Source of the DNA: Flavisolibacter longurius
GTDB taxonomy: Bacteria > Bacteroidota > Bacteroidia > Chitinophagales > Chitinophagaceae
NCBI GenBank assembly: GCA_014163555.1
Contig: JACJGO010000003.1
Coordinates: 310,001 to 374,000 of the forward strand
DNA length: 64,000 nt
Reading direction: 5' to 3'
Made by a program: the position numbers and the translations under genes. Shown piece by piece: positions 48,355-56,902 of this stretch (position 1 is the stretch's first letter; each line of letters begins with the position of its first letter). The notes under the pieces are model-generated. The model worked only from the letters and a program-made list of their open reading frames with translations, had not been told where the DNA came from and searched no databases.

Positions 48355-49278
48355 CTACCAGGTTCGTTTGCCCATGATTGTGTCCAGTTCTGAACGGGTC
48401 ATCCTACCCAGTTCGGGGTGCTTTTCCAGCCAGGCCAGAAATGCTGTTTTGATCTCAAAGGTCCATTGGCTGTCGATCTGCCCCGTGGTATATTTTCCCG
48501 TACGCACCATTTCAAATCCAAACTGGTCTTTGCGAATCACAAATTCTGCCGTGCTCACCACCTGTTCGGCCAGGTGGGCCGGAACAAACAACACACCTTC
48601 GGGCTGAGCGATTACCAGGTCGCCCGGCAGCACAATGGCCTGTCCAATCCGAATAGGCGTGTTCAATCCCATGAGCAGCATTTCTTCGGTAAACGAAGGG
48701 TGAAAATCCCGCACAAAAGCATTGAAGCCCCTGATCTTCGATATCTCCAGCAGGTCGCGGGCCGCACCGTCAAACACAACGCCGTTGCCGGATTTGGCGT
48801 AAATGGAATTGGCCAGCGTTGCTCCCATAATGCCGCCGCCGCTGATCTTTCCAAACGCATCGGCAACATAAAGGTCGCCTTTCACCAGGATGTCAATCGG
48901 CCAGGCATTGGTGTTGCCAGTTCGTCCCTGTTGGGCACCCCTTTCTTTGATGGACTTCTCCACATCGGGCCGGCTGGGCAGGTACATTGCCGTAACGGCA
49001 CGGCCGGTCATAATGCTGTCGTTCACGGTTTTCCAGGTGCCTTCAAACTGGTTCAGGTAGCCTTCGTTCTTCAACACCGTCCAGGCATCATCAATATAGA
49101 TTCGTTTGGCCCTATCCAAGATGTCGTCCGGCAGCCTGGGCCGGCCATCGGCAAACCGTTCTCCCTTCCAGGCGGCGGTAAGAAAGACCAGTTCTTCTTT
49201 GGAGATGGTTTGCGCCTGAGCAGCGTTCTTCAATCCTGGGCTAAGCAAAATAATCAGGAGGGAAAAAATTGCTTTCAT
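48355..49278 (-). CDS. Exported RraA-family (class II aldolase-like) protein, copy 2
   Basis: The 307-residue protein has a signal peptide (about 1-23, ending QAQ) and the same layout as the other two copies: AAWKGERFADGRPRLP, GDLYVADAFGK, LANSIYAKSGNGV, GAARDLLEI with the Arg-Asp pair, LPGDLVIAQPEG, VFVPAHLAEQV, GQIDSQWT and the C-terminal KRTW. These sites match those used by class II pyruvate aldolases of the RraA/HMG-aldolase superfamily. It is the last gene of the AraC-headed minus-strand group, 104 bp after GntP. True RraA regulators of RNase E are cytoplasmic and shorter, so that role is unlikely. Confidence 0.8.
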   Translation of the reverse strand: MKAIFSLLIILLSPGLKNAAQAQTISKEELVFLTAAWKGERFADGRPRLPDDILDRAKRIYIDDAWTVLKNEGYLNQFEGTWKTVNDSIMTGRAVTAMYLPSRPDVEKSIKERGAQQGRTGNTNAWPIDILVKGDLYVADAFGKISGGGIMGATLANSIYAKSGNGVVFDGAARDLLEISKIRGFNAFVRDFHPSFTEEMLLMGLNTPIRIGQAIVLPGDLVIAQPEGVLFVPAHLAEQVVSTAEFVIRKDQFGFEMVRTGKYTTGQIDSQWTFEIKTAFLAWLEKHPELGRMTRSELDTIMGKRTW

Positions 49279-49382
49279 GTGCTGGGACTTTCAGAATGAT
49301 TGGTGAGAGAAATAAGGACAGGTTTTTTGTTGCTGAAAACTGTTTTTCTGCAAGGCTCTTTCATTATGAAGAGAAAATTTTC

Positions 49383-50696
49383 TCAAATAAAACTGTTGAT
49401 CAGGAGCACCATTACTAGGCCCAGGATGGAGATGGTTGTTTCCATCACTGTCCAGGAAGCAAATGTTTGTTTTAGCGATAACCCAAAGAACTCTTTGAAC
49501 ATCCAAAACCCCGAATCGTTGATATGGGAGCCAAACACGCTGCCGGCCCCAACGGCCAGCACCATCAGTTCCGGCGAAACGGTACCACTGGCCACCAGCG
49601 GCGCCACGACGCCGGCAGCGGTGATGCCGGCTACTGTAGCCGAACCAACGGTTACCCTAAGCATGGCCGTTACCACCCAGGCAAACACCAGGGGATGCAT
49701 GCGCCATTTGCTGCTGAAAGAAGCGATATACGCCCCGCTGCCGCTGTCGATGAGGATTTGCTTCAACACGCCACCAGCGGTAATAATGAACAGGATCACG
49801 GCAATGCCGGAGATGCCCTTGTTGAGCCAGTCCATCACTGTTGTCATGGGGTGGCCGCGCTGCAGGCCGAAATACGATCCTGCCATCAACACCGAAAACA
49901 GGAGAGCAATGGTAGGCTCACCGAAAAAAGTGGCCAGCTTTCGCAGGATGCTTTCATCCGGGAGGGCCTGGTTGGCAATCACGGAAATCGTGATGAGGAG
50001 AACGGGCAGCAAAGCGATCAGGAAGCTGGGTACCACCGGTGGCAGTACATCGTATTTTGGCGGCTCGTTCAGCACCAAGTCCTTGTTGCCCCCGGTTTTT
50101 ACATGGCGCAGCAAGCGGCCCAACAGCGGGCCGGCAACGATCACCGTGGGAATGGTCATGATCAACCCGTACAAAAGCGTCTTGCCCGTGTTTGCATTAA
50201 AAGCGTTGACCAGAACCACGGGCCCGGGGTGTGGCGGCAGAAAACAATGCGTGGCCGATAGCGAAGCCGCCATGGGAATGGCAATGTACAAAAGCGGAAG
50301 GCCGGTGGTGCGGGCCAGCGTAAAGATCAGGGGAACGAGGATGACAAAGCCGGCATTGTAATAAAGCGGAATGCCGATAAGAAAGCCAGTTGCCAGCACC
50401 GCCCACTGGATGTTCTGTTCGCCGAAGCGCCGGATGAGTGTTACCGAGATCTGTTCCGCTGCGCCGCTGATCTCCAGGATCTTTCCCAGTACGGCGCCCA
50501 GGCAAAGAATCAGGGCCAGCCCGCCCAGGGTGCTGCTCACCCCTTTTTCAATGGAGGTGAGTACAGCCGCAGGCTCCATACCCATCAAAAAGCCGGTCAG
50601 GATGGATACGATCAACAGCGATAAAAAAGGACTGACCTTTTTTGCCGTTAAAAATACCTGCATACCGATGGCGAACAGAAGGATAAGAAATGGCAT
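49383..50696 (-). CDS. GntP-family gluconate:proton symporter
   Basis: The 437-residue protein has about twelve membrane helices and the GntP family pattern: KVSPFLSLLIVSILTGFLMG at the start, LALILCLGAVLGKILEISGAA, CFLPPHPGPVVLVNAF and, near the end, GSVFGSHINDSGFWMFKEFF. Family members import gluconate or related aldonates with protons. It lies in the same run as a gluconokinase-type kinase and an enolase-superfamily dehydratase, which supports an aldonate substrate. Spacing to neighbours is 85 and 104 bp. Length is normal. Confidence 0.9.
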   Translation of the reverse strand: MPFLILLFAIGMQVFLTAKKVSPFLSLLIVSILTGFLMGMEPAAVLTSIEKGVSSTLGGLALILCLGAVLGKILEISGAAEQISVTLIRRFGEQNIQWAVLATGFLIGIPLYYNAGFVILVPLIFTLARTTGLPLLYIAIPMAASLSATHCFLPPHPGPVVLVNAFNANTGKTLLYGLIMTIPTVIVAGPLLGRLLRHVKTGGNKDLVLNEPPKYDVLPPVVPSFLIALLPVLLITISVIANQALPDESILRKLATFFGEPTIALLFSVLMAGSYFGLQRGHPMTTVMDWLNKGISGIAVILFIITAGGVLKQILIDSGSGAYIASFSSKWRMHPLVFAWVVTAMLRVTVGSATVAGITAAGVVAPLVASGTVSPELMVLAVGAGSVFGSHINDSGFWMFKEFFGLSLKQTFASWTVMETTISILGLVMVLLINSFI

Positions 50697-50781
50697 GGGA
50701 TTGTTTTAGTGTATGCCTAACCGGGAATGGATAGTGGCGGCATGTGATGATCTTTTTTCAGTTCTAAGAAGAAAATTGACG

Positions 50782-52062
50782 CTACGCAAAGAAGGGCACA
50801 TTGGGAATGGCGTGTTTTTTCATGCCATCCTCGTTCATGTCAACACCGATGCCCGGCTTGTTGGAAACCGTGATAAAGCTTTTCTCCACCCATTCGCCCT
50901 CGTATTTCACGATCTCTTTGAACATGGGGTTGGTATGGAAATACGACTGCCACTCCATCACCATAAAATTGGGCACAGAGGCACAGACATGGGCACAGGC
51001 CATGGCGCCCAGGAAAGAAGCCACCATGTGCGGGGCAAAGGGTACATAATACAGGTTGGCCAGGTTGGCGATACGCTGTCCTTCGCCCAGGCCGCCGGCT
51101 TTTTGCAGGTCGGGCATCACAATGTCCACGGCGCCAATTTCCAGCAGCCGCCGGAAACCATAAGCGAGGTAATGGTTTTCGCCTGCACAAATGGGCGTGC
51201 TGGTAGAGTCGGTAATTTTTTTATAGGCTTCGGGGTTCTCGGCGGGAATGGGTTCTTCCAGCCACATCAAGTTTAGGGGCTCCATCAATTTCGCCACCCG
51301 TTCTCCGGTGGGTGCATCATAACGGCCATGCATATCCACACAAATATCCACGTCGGGTCCAACGGCTTCTCTTGCTGCCGTCATCTGGTCCACCATGCGG
51401 CGCAGTTCCATCGGGCTGGCCGTCCAGTTGTAGCGGTCGTATTTTCCTGGATCGCTGGCCTGGTCCAGGTCAAATTTAATGGCATTAAATCCCATATCTT
51501 TTGACCGTTTGGCGGCTTCGGCAAAGTCCTTTGGTTGCGGGTTGGTAGATTGATAAAGAGCCGTGTCGCAATACACTCTTACCTTGTCGCGAAACTTGCC
51601 ACCCAGCAACTGGTAAACGGGAATGTTCAGCGCCTTGCCGGTAAGGTCCCAAAGCGCCGTTTCGATGGCAGACAAAACGGCGATATACATGCCTGCCTGC
51701 GCTCCCTGGAAAACACCGCCCTTGCGGAACTCTTCAAAGATGCGGTGAACGTTCAAGGGGCTTCGGCCCTTGAGCCGCGACCCAAACATTTTTACAAGGT
51801 GGTACGTACCGGGGATGGCATCCACGCCTTCGCCCCAGCCGATAATATCCTGGTTGGTGGTCATCTTCACAAACAGGCTGCCCCTGATATAGGCACAGGT
51901 CACGTCTTTTATGGTAAGATCAGAAGGCGGTGAGGTTTTGGGTGTTTTTTCCACGGCTTCTTCCAGTCCCTGGCCAAAACCGGCTAAAGAAACAAAGGGT
52001 GTCATTGCCGCAGCGATGGCTGCTTTGCTAAGAAACGTTCTTCTTGAACTTGACATAAGCAT
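50782..52062 (-). CDS. Tat-exported enolase-superfamily (MR/MLE) dehydratase, copy 2
   Basis: The open frame reaches 52125, but the Tat signal (SSSRRTFLSKAAIAAA) begins at the ATG at 52062 or the one at 52056; the upstream codons lie in a short repeat and look non-coding. The mature protein follows the enolase superfamily: FNAIKFDLDQA with the catalytic Lys, VDMHGRYD, WLEEPIP and CAGENHYL for metal binding, and APHMVASFLGAMA with the catalytic His. It resembles galactonate/mannonate-type dehydratases more than copy 1 does. It would turn an acid sugar into a 2-keto-3-deoxy acid. It lies between an exported RraA gene and GntP. Substrate unknown. Confidence 0.83.
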   Translation of the reverse strand: MLMSSSRRTFLSKAAIAAAMTPFVSLAGFGQGLEEAVEKTPKTSPPSDLTIKDVTCAYIRGSLFVKMTTNQDIIGWGEGVDAIPGTYHLVKMFGSRLKGRSPLNVHRIFEEFRKGGVFQGAQAGMYIAVLSAIETALWDLTGKALNIPVYQLLGGKFRDKVRVYCDTALYQSTNPQPKDFAEAAKRSKDMGFNAIKFDLDQASDPGKYDRYNWTASPMELRRMVDQMTAAREAVGPDVDICVDMHGRYDAPTGERVAKLMEPLNLMWLEEPIPAENPEAYKKITDSTSTPICAGENHYLAYGFRRLLEIGAVDIVMPDLQKAGGLGEGQRIANLANLYYVPFAPHMVASFLGAMACAHVCASVPNFMVMEWQSYFHTNPMFKEIVKYEGEWVEKSFITVSNKPGIGVDMNEDGMKKHAIPNVPFFA

Positions 52063-52099
52063 TGAGTTGATCGGGTGAAAAAAATTGAATTCTGTTTGT

Positions 52100-52137
52100 G
52101 CCAATTGCCAATTGTCTATTGCCAATTGTCTAATGCC
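52100..52137. repeat. Short GCCAATT/GTCTA repeats
   Basis: GCCAATT occurs at 52100, 52107 and 52121, and GTCTA at 52114 and 52128, in the short gap between the RraA copy 3 stop and the dehydratase start. Because CAATTG is palindromic, small hairpins are possible. Confidence 0.6.
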
Positions 52138-52144
52138 TCCCGGC

Positions 52145-53101
52145 CTACCAGGTCCTCTCTTTGAGAAATTGCTGAATGGTTTCTTTGGGAACCGGCAGCT
52201 TGTCCATGTGATCGTTCAGCCATTTCGAAAAATCCTTTTCAATGGCGTCGCTCCAGCGGGTATCAATTTGCCCGGCGGTGTAGGTGCCTTCCCGCAGGCG
52301 CTGGTGGCCAAACATATCCCGCAGGCGTACGATCTCCGATGTAGTGGCCACCCGCTCGGCCAGGTGAGGCGGAATAAAAACAACTACCCCCATCTTGCCC
52401 AGCACTACATCACCGGGCATAACCGTCACCGTGCGGATGCGGGTGGGATGGTTGATGCCTACGATCATCGTCGTCAGGTCGCGGCCCGGGCCTGCACCGG
52501 GGTTGTGGTAAGAAGGATCATAGCTGGTATAAAACGACGTAAAGCCGCCGATCTCTTTGAGGCCTTCGAGGTCTCTTATAGCGCCATCGTACACAATGCC
52601 GTTGCCGGTTTTGGCATAGATGGAATTGCCCACGTTATCGCCAATGGTAGGCCCGTTGCGCTTGGCGCCAAACTGGTCGGCCACATATACATCACCCTTT
52701 ACCAGCATTTCAACCGCCCATACGTTCTGCGCCCTTCTTCCTTCTTTTTTCCCGATGGAATCGATGGCCTGCCATAAATCGGGACGGCCGGGCATGAAGG
52801 TGGCCGTTACCGCACGGCCCACCAGTACACTATCGGGGTTGATCATTTCCCAGCCTTCGGCTATCTGGTACCGGTAGCCTGCATTGCTCAGGGTTGACCA
52901 AGCCTCTTCCACACTAACGGCCTTCATCCGCCGTAAAATTTCATCCGGCACTTTGGGTCTTCCGTCCGGGAACCGCTCACCCTTCCATTCTGCAGTCAGG
53001 GCTATAAGGTCGGCTTTAGAGATCTGCACGGATTGTGCATCGATTTGTTTCCATCCCAGATAAAAAATGAAAAAGAAGAAAAGCCGTTTCGTTGCGAACA
53101 T
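52145..53101 (-). CDS. Exported RraA-family (class II aldolase-like) protein, copy 3
   Basis: The 318-residue protein has a hydrophobic leader (residues 6-18, ending DAQ) and matches the other two copies block by block: AEWKGERFPDGRPKVP, GDVYVADQFGA, GDNVGNSIYAKTGNGI, GAIRDLEGL with the Arg-Asp pair, MPGDVVLGKMG, VFIPPHLAERV, GQIDTRWS and the C-terminal KERTW. An insertion with GAGPGRDLTTM follows the YDPSYHN segment and is absent from copies 1 and 2. It sits between the FGGY kinase (78 bp) and the second dehydratase (about 83 bp). Proposed activity is periplasmic retro-aldol cleavage of a 2-keto acid; not demonstrated. Confidence 0.8.
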   Translation of the reverse strand: MFATKRLFFFFIFYLGWKQIDAQSVQISKADLIALTAEWKGERFPDGRPKVPDEILRRMKAVSVEEAWSTLSNAGYRYQIAEGWEMINPDSVLVGRAVTATFMPGRPDLWQAIDSIGKKEGRRAQNVWAVEMLVKGDVYVADQFGAKRNGPTIGDNVGNSIYAKTGNGIVYDGAIRDLEGLKEIGGFTSFYTSYDPSYHNPGAGPGRDLTTMIVGINHPTRIRTVTVMPGDVVLGKMGVVVFIPPHLAERVATTSEIVRLRDMFGHQRLREGTYTAGQIDTRWSDAIEKDFSKWLNDHMDKLPVPKETIQQFLKERTW

Positions 53102-53179
53102 ATTTCTTGGTTTTTGAAAATGAAAAATAGAGCCATCATCCAGTCATGTAAATTCACCACGTACCACTCACCGCAACAT

Positions 53180-54706
53180 TTATTTATCGTCCTGCAGTTC
53201 CGCTATGGCTTCAAACTCGTCAAACAGTTTTGTTCCCAGTCGTTCATAAATGGCATAATGCTTCATGTACACCTGGTGGTTTTGCGGCTGGGGCAGAAAG
53301 CTTTCCAGCAGGTTTACTTTTTGCGCCGCTTCATCCAGGTTGTTGTAGATGCCCATTTCCGTTGCACACAATAAAAAGCCGCCGGTGGCCACACTGTCGG
53401 GACCTGAATTTTGCCTTGCCTTCACCGGCTTGTTGAAGATGTCGGCCATCATCTGCGTCCAGAGCGGGTAGGAGGCAAAGCTTCCGTTGACTGAAAGGCT
53501 GTTGATGCAGCGGTGTTCTTCCAGGGTTTTGCCAATACTGTAAAAAGCGTACAGGATGCCTTCGATGGTGGCCCGGATAAAATGCTTTTGCTCGTGCCCG
53601 ATGTTCAGCCCGAAATAAACCCCTCTTGCATTGGCGTTCCAGATGGGGGCTCTTTCGCCCTGCAGGTAAGGAAGAAAAAGAAGCCCTTCGGCGCCGGGCG
53701 CCACACGGGCCGCTTCGTTGGTAAGATTTTCCATGCAGTCTTCCAGGTCAAAGGCTCGTTTAAAATCACCAAACTGTTTGGCATACCATTCAAACACGGC
53801 GCCTGCATTGTTGGTGGGTCCGCCCGAAACATAATGTCCTTCGGTCAGTACATAATTGAACAGCCGTTGTTTTTCGTCCTGCAAAACCTCTTTGCCCACC
53901 ACCCGGATAGCGCCGCTTTCTTCCATGGTGACCGTAGCTTTTCCTTCATGCCAAACCCCGGCACCCAGGGTGGCCATGCAGCCGTCGCTGGAGCCAACAA
54001 TCAACTTCACGTTCGCATGCAGGCCCAGGGACAACTGGTATTCCTTTTTCAGCTTTGCCGGTGCATAAAACACAGGCACTAAGTCGGCCAGGCGGGATTT
54101 GTTGATGCCGGCATACTGCAAGGCATTCTCTTCCCATTGCAGGGTGTAAATGTTCAGCATGCCGGTAGCGGAAGCGATGCTGTAATCCACCACGTATTCG
54201 CCGGTGAGCTGCTGGATGATATAGGTTTTGATGGAAAGAAACTTTTGTGTGGCGGCAAACCGTTCCCTGTCATTGTTCTTCAGCCAGGTAATCTTGTTGA
54301 GTGGCGACATGGCATGAATGGGCGTGCCGGTTGCGTTGTACAGGGATTTGGCAACAGGAGAATTCTTTAGTTCTTCGGCCTCTTTTTTTGCCCGGTTGTC
54401 CGACCATACCATGGCATTGCCAAGAGGCGTTCCATACTTATCTATCGGCAACACGCTATGCATGGCGCTACTGAAACAGATGTTCAACACCTGGTAGTTT
54501 TTCGGGTGTACCTTCTCGTTCAAAAAGTTCTTGAGCATATAAAGCATGGTGATGAAGATCTGCTCGGGATCCTGCTCGCTGTAGTTTGGCTTTACATGAA
54601 AAGTAGGGAAGGCGCCTTTTGAATGGCCAAGGATGGTACCGTTCACATCAAACGCGGCCACACGGATGGCACTTGTGCCTATTTCTATTGTAATAATGCA
54701 ATCCAT
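53180..54706 (-). CDS. gntK: FGGY-family sugar kinase, gluconokinase type
   Basis: The 508-residue cytoplasmic kinase has the FGGY fold: the N-terminal phosphate motif ITIEIGTSAIRVAAFD, NYSEQDPEQIF, MVWSDNRAKKEAEEL and the second ATPase-half motifs LIVGSSDGCMATLGAG and INSLSVNGSFASYPLW with the adenosine-binding region. The EQDP and WSDNRA patterns are typical of gluconokinases of this family, which make 6-phosphogluconate. The GntP symporter in the same strand run supports gluconate or a related aldonate. The start lies 11 bp after the AraC-type regulator stop, so the two are probably co-transcribed. Xylulokinase or another pentulose kinase remains possible. Confidence 0.8.
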   Translation of the reverse strand: MDCIITIEIGTSAIRVAAFDVNGTILGHSKGAFPTFHVKPNYSEQDPEQIFITMLYMLKNFLNEKVHPKNYQVLNICFSSAMHSVLPIDKYGTPLGNAMVWSDNRAKKEAEELKNSPVAKSLYNATGTPIHAMSPLNKITWLKNNDRERFAATQKFLSIKTYIIQQLTGEYVVDYSIASATGMLNIYTLQWEENALQYAGINKSRLADLVPVFYAPAKLKKEYQLSLGLHANVKLIVGSSDGCMATLGAGVWHEGKATVTMEESGAIRVVGKEVLQDEKQRLFNYVLTEGHYVSGGPTNNAGAVFEWYAKQFGDFKRAFDLEDCMENLTNEAARVAPGAEGLLFLPYLQGERAPIWNANARGVYFGLNIGHEQKHFIRATIEGILYAFYSIGKTLEEHRCINSLSVNGSFASYPLWTQMMADIFNKPVKARQNSGPDSVATGGFLLCATEMGIYNNLDEAAQKVNLLESFLPQPQNHQVYMKHYAIYERLGTKLFDEFEAIAELQDDK

Positions 54707-54717
54707 TTCAAAATCGT

Positions 54718-55608
54718 TTAGTCGGTTGTCAATGTGTTTTTCTTTCTGAATTCGCTTGGCGTATAGCCGGTTAGTTTTTTAAAGGTTGTGGCAAAATGCT
54801 GCGACGAATAAAAGCCAACGTCCAGGGCAATGTCGGTGATGTGTACATCGGGGCGCTTCAATAATTTAATCGCTTCAGATATGCGGATGTTAATAAGATA
54901 GTTCAGCGGCGAAAACCCGGTATAGTTCTTTACCTTTTCCGAAAAGGCGGTTATACCCAAGCCCACCAGTGCTGCCATTTCCTCCACCGTCCATTGGTGG
55001 GAGAGGTCTTCGCGGAGTGTTTGCTCCAACTTCAGGAAGGTTTGCGGAAAGTCGCGCCGTGATTGACTTTGCTGCGTCAGTTGTCTTGCGATCAGGATCA
55101 GCAGGTCGTCGATGGACTGGTTGATGCGGGCAGTGTGACCAATTTCCTGGTTGATAAATTCATTGTGCATTTGCCCGAAAAGCGCACCGGCATCTTTTAG
55201 CTTTGCTAATACAGGGCAGTTATTCAGCAGGATTATCTTCCAGATGGCCCTGCATTCGCCATCCGTCAGCCGGCTCCAACGGCCAAGTTCCAAATTGTCG
55301 TTTTGCTCCGATGGCTGCAGGCCCAGGTGAAGCCAGGATACCGTGCCGATATCCAGCAGGTCCTTTTCCCCGCCAAAGCATTGGCCCGGAAGAATAACGG
55401 CAAGGTCGCCGGGAAAAAGAATGTAGTGCTGGTCTTCTATCATCCAGTCGAAACGGCCATCAATCACAAAATAAAAGCGGAGGTAGGGCGAAGTTTCTTT
55501 TTTCAGTGAATTAAAATGGATGGTGTTGTTTTTCTTAAAAGCAAATTCAACGATGTGCGGGAAAGCATGAAGCTCCTTACAGTCCTTCTTTAAAACGTAT
55601 TGGTTCAT
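54718..55608 (-). CDS. AraC-family transcription regulator
   Basis: The 296-residue protein has a cupin-like sensor domain (about 20-150, with LRFYFVIDGRFDWMIEDQ and FPGDLAVILPGQC) and a C-terminal AraC/XylS pair of helix-turn-helix motifs (about 195-290, with TVEEMAALVGLGITAFSEK and ITDIALDVGFYSSQHFATTF). Such regulators sense a sugar or sugar acid and activate nearby genes. The frame opens at 55644, but the ATG at 55608 (MNQYVLKKD) begins the family-like sequence. It heads the kinase-RraA-dehydratase-GntP-RraA run and diverges from the SMP-30/FAH pair. It is the best candidate to read the motif shared at three promoters (inference). Confidence 0.87.
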   Translation of the reverse strand: MNQYVLKKDCKELHAFPHIVEFAFKKNNTIHFNSLKKETSPYLRFYFVIDGRFDWMIEDQHYILFPGDLAVILPGQCFGGEKDLLDIGTVSWLHLGLQPSEQNDNLELGRWSRLTDGECRAIWKIILLNNCPVLAKLKDAGALFGQMHNEFINQEIGHTARINQSIDDLLILIARQLTQQSQSRRDFPQTFLKLEQTLREDLSHQWTVEEMAALVGLGITAFSEKVKNYTGFSPLNYLINIRISEAIKLLKRPDVHITDIALDVGFYSSQHFATTFKKLTGYTPSEFRKKNTLTTD

Positions 55609-55702
55609 GCAAGCCTTCGTTTCAGTATTGGAAAATAATTGCAAAACGATATTAATAAGAAAAATGTATCAGCATGTACAATATTCTTCGCTGTGTTATT
55701 TT

Positions 55703-55735
55703 GGAAGTTTTCGTATGGGAAGTAAGGATACTTTG
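55703..55735 (+). promoter_or_regulatory. Candidate promoter of the SMP-30/FAH pair (shared motif)
   Basis: GGAAGTTTTC, 16 bases, then TACTTTG, as upstream of susC and of the semialdehyde dehydrogenase. A transcript from here would have a leader of about 150 bases before the SMP-30 ATG; I recognise no riboswitch in it. Confidence 0.5.
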
Positions 55736-55891
55736 TATTGCCGGGAAACCGTTTATGGAGACCCTGCCTGGAACGGGAACTGCACCCTGTTGAAAAGGTG
55801 TCAGAGACCAGGCTGCAGAAAGACAGGTGGCGGTTACCGTAAGTAGGGAAATCTTTGAATGACATAACCCGGTAATTTCATAGAAAATAGA

Positions 55892-56887
55892 ATGAAGGTT
55901 CTTTTCGCTTTTCTTCTTTTGCTTGCGCTCCCCAGTATGGCACAAACCACTTACGAAACGATTGGTGAAATAGAGCGTTACGACAGCGCCATCAACGCTA
56001 TTCTTGCACCCGGCGCAAAGGCCGAAGTGATTGCAGAAGGTTTCCGCTGGAGCGAAGGCCCCCTTTGGGTAGAGCAGGAGCAGATGCTGCTTTTTTCCGA
56101 TGTGCCGCAAAACAAGGTTTATAAATGGACGGCAGAAAAGGGAAACGAAGTTTACCTGCAACCTTCGGGCTATACGGGCAAGGTGCAGCGGGGCGGTGAA
56201 ATGGGCAGCAATGGTTTGTTGCTGGATGGGGAAGGGCGCCTGGTGCTTTGCCAGCATGGCGACAGAAGAATGGCAAGAATGGCAGCGCCGCTTGACAAGC
56301 CGGCACCTGCTTTTGTAACACTGGCAGATGCATACAGGGGTAAACGCATCAGCAGTCCGAACGATGCTGTTTATAACAGTGATGGTGAGTTGTTTTTTAC
56401 CGATCCGCCTTACGGGCTCCCCCGGCAAAACGATAGCGATCCGGCAAAAGAATTGGCCTGGAACGGCGTGTACAAAATAAAAAAGAACGGGGCGGTTGTT
56501 TTACTGCTAGATAGCCTGACAAGGCCCAATGGCATTGCCTTCTTTCCCGGCGAAAAACAATTGCTCATTGCCAACAGCGACCCGCAAAAGCCAACCTGGT
56601 ACCTGTACGATGTAAAGGGCGATGCCCTGGAAAATGGAAGGGTCTTCTACAGTGTTGCTGGCTACGACAAAACCCTGCGGGGCCTGCCCGACGGGTTGAA
56701 GATAGATAAGCGGGGAAATGTGTATGCATCAGGTCCGGGCGGCATTTATTTTTTTAGACAGGCTGGTAAGTTGTTAGGCATGCTGAAATTGCCCGGCGCC
56801 ACTTCCAATGTTGCTTTGTCGGCCGATGAAAAAACATTGTACATCACCCATCACACAAAGGTGCTGCGCTTGCAAATGCGCCACTAA
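55892..56887 (+). CDS. Exported SMP-30/gluconolactonase-family lactonase
   Basis: The 331-residue protein has a signal peptide (about 1-18, ending SMAQ) and the six-bladed SMP-30/LRE propeller. Expected metal ligands are visible in FRWSEGPLW (Glu), ISSPNDAVYNSDGELFFTDPPYG (Asn) and GLPDGLKIDKRGNVY (Asp); NGIAFFPGEKQLLIANSD is also typical. These enzymes open aldonolactones to aldonic acids. It is followed after 15 bp by an FAH-family gene, so the two are surely co-transcribed. With the exported location, the lactone would be opened in the periplasm and the acid imported. Xylono-, arabinono- or gluconolactone are all possible. Confidence 0.87.
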   Translation: MKVLFAFLLLLALPSMAQTTYETIGEIERYDSAINAILAPGAKAEVIAEGFRWSEGPLWVEQEQMLLFSDVPQNKVYKWTAEKGNEVYLQPSGYTGKVQRGGEMGSNGLLLDGEGRLVLCQHGDRRMARMAAPLDKPAPAFVTLADAYRGKRISSPNDAVYNSDGELFFTDPPYGLPRQNDSDPAKELAWNGVYKIKKNGAVVLLLDSLTRPNGIAFFPGEKQLLIANSDPQKPTWYLYDVKGDALENGRVFYSVAGYDKTLRGLPDGLKIDKRGNVYASGPGGIYFFRQAGKLLGMLKLPGATSNVALSADEKTLYITHHTKVLRLQMRH

Positions 56888-56902
56888 TTACAAACACGTT
56901 AT

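Noticed and set aside
55736-55891. The leader of the SMP-30 gene as a riboswitch.
   Set aside because: Some short pairings exist, but no known riboswitch core is visible.
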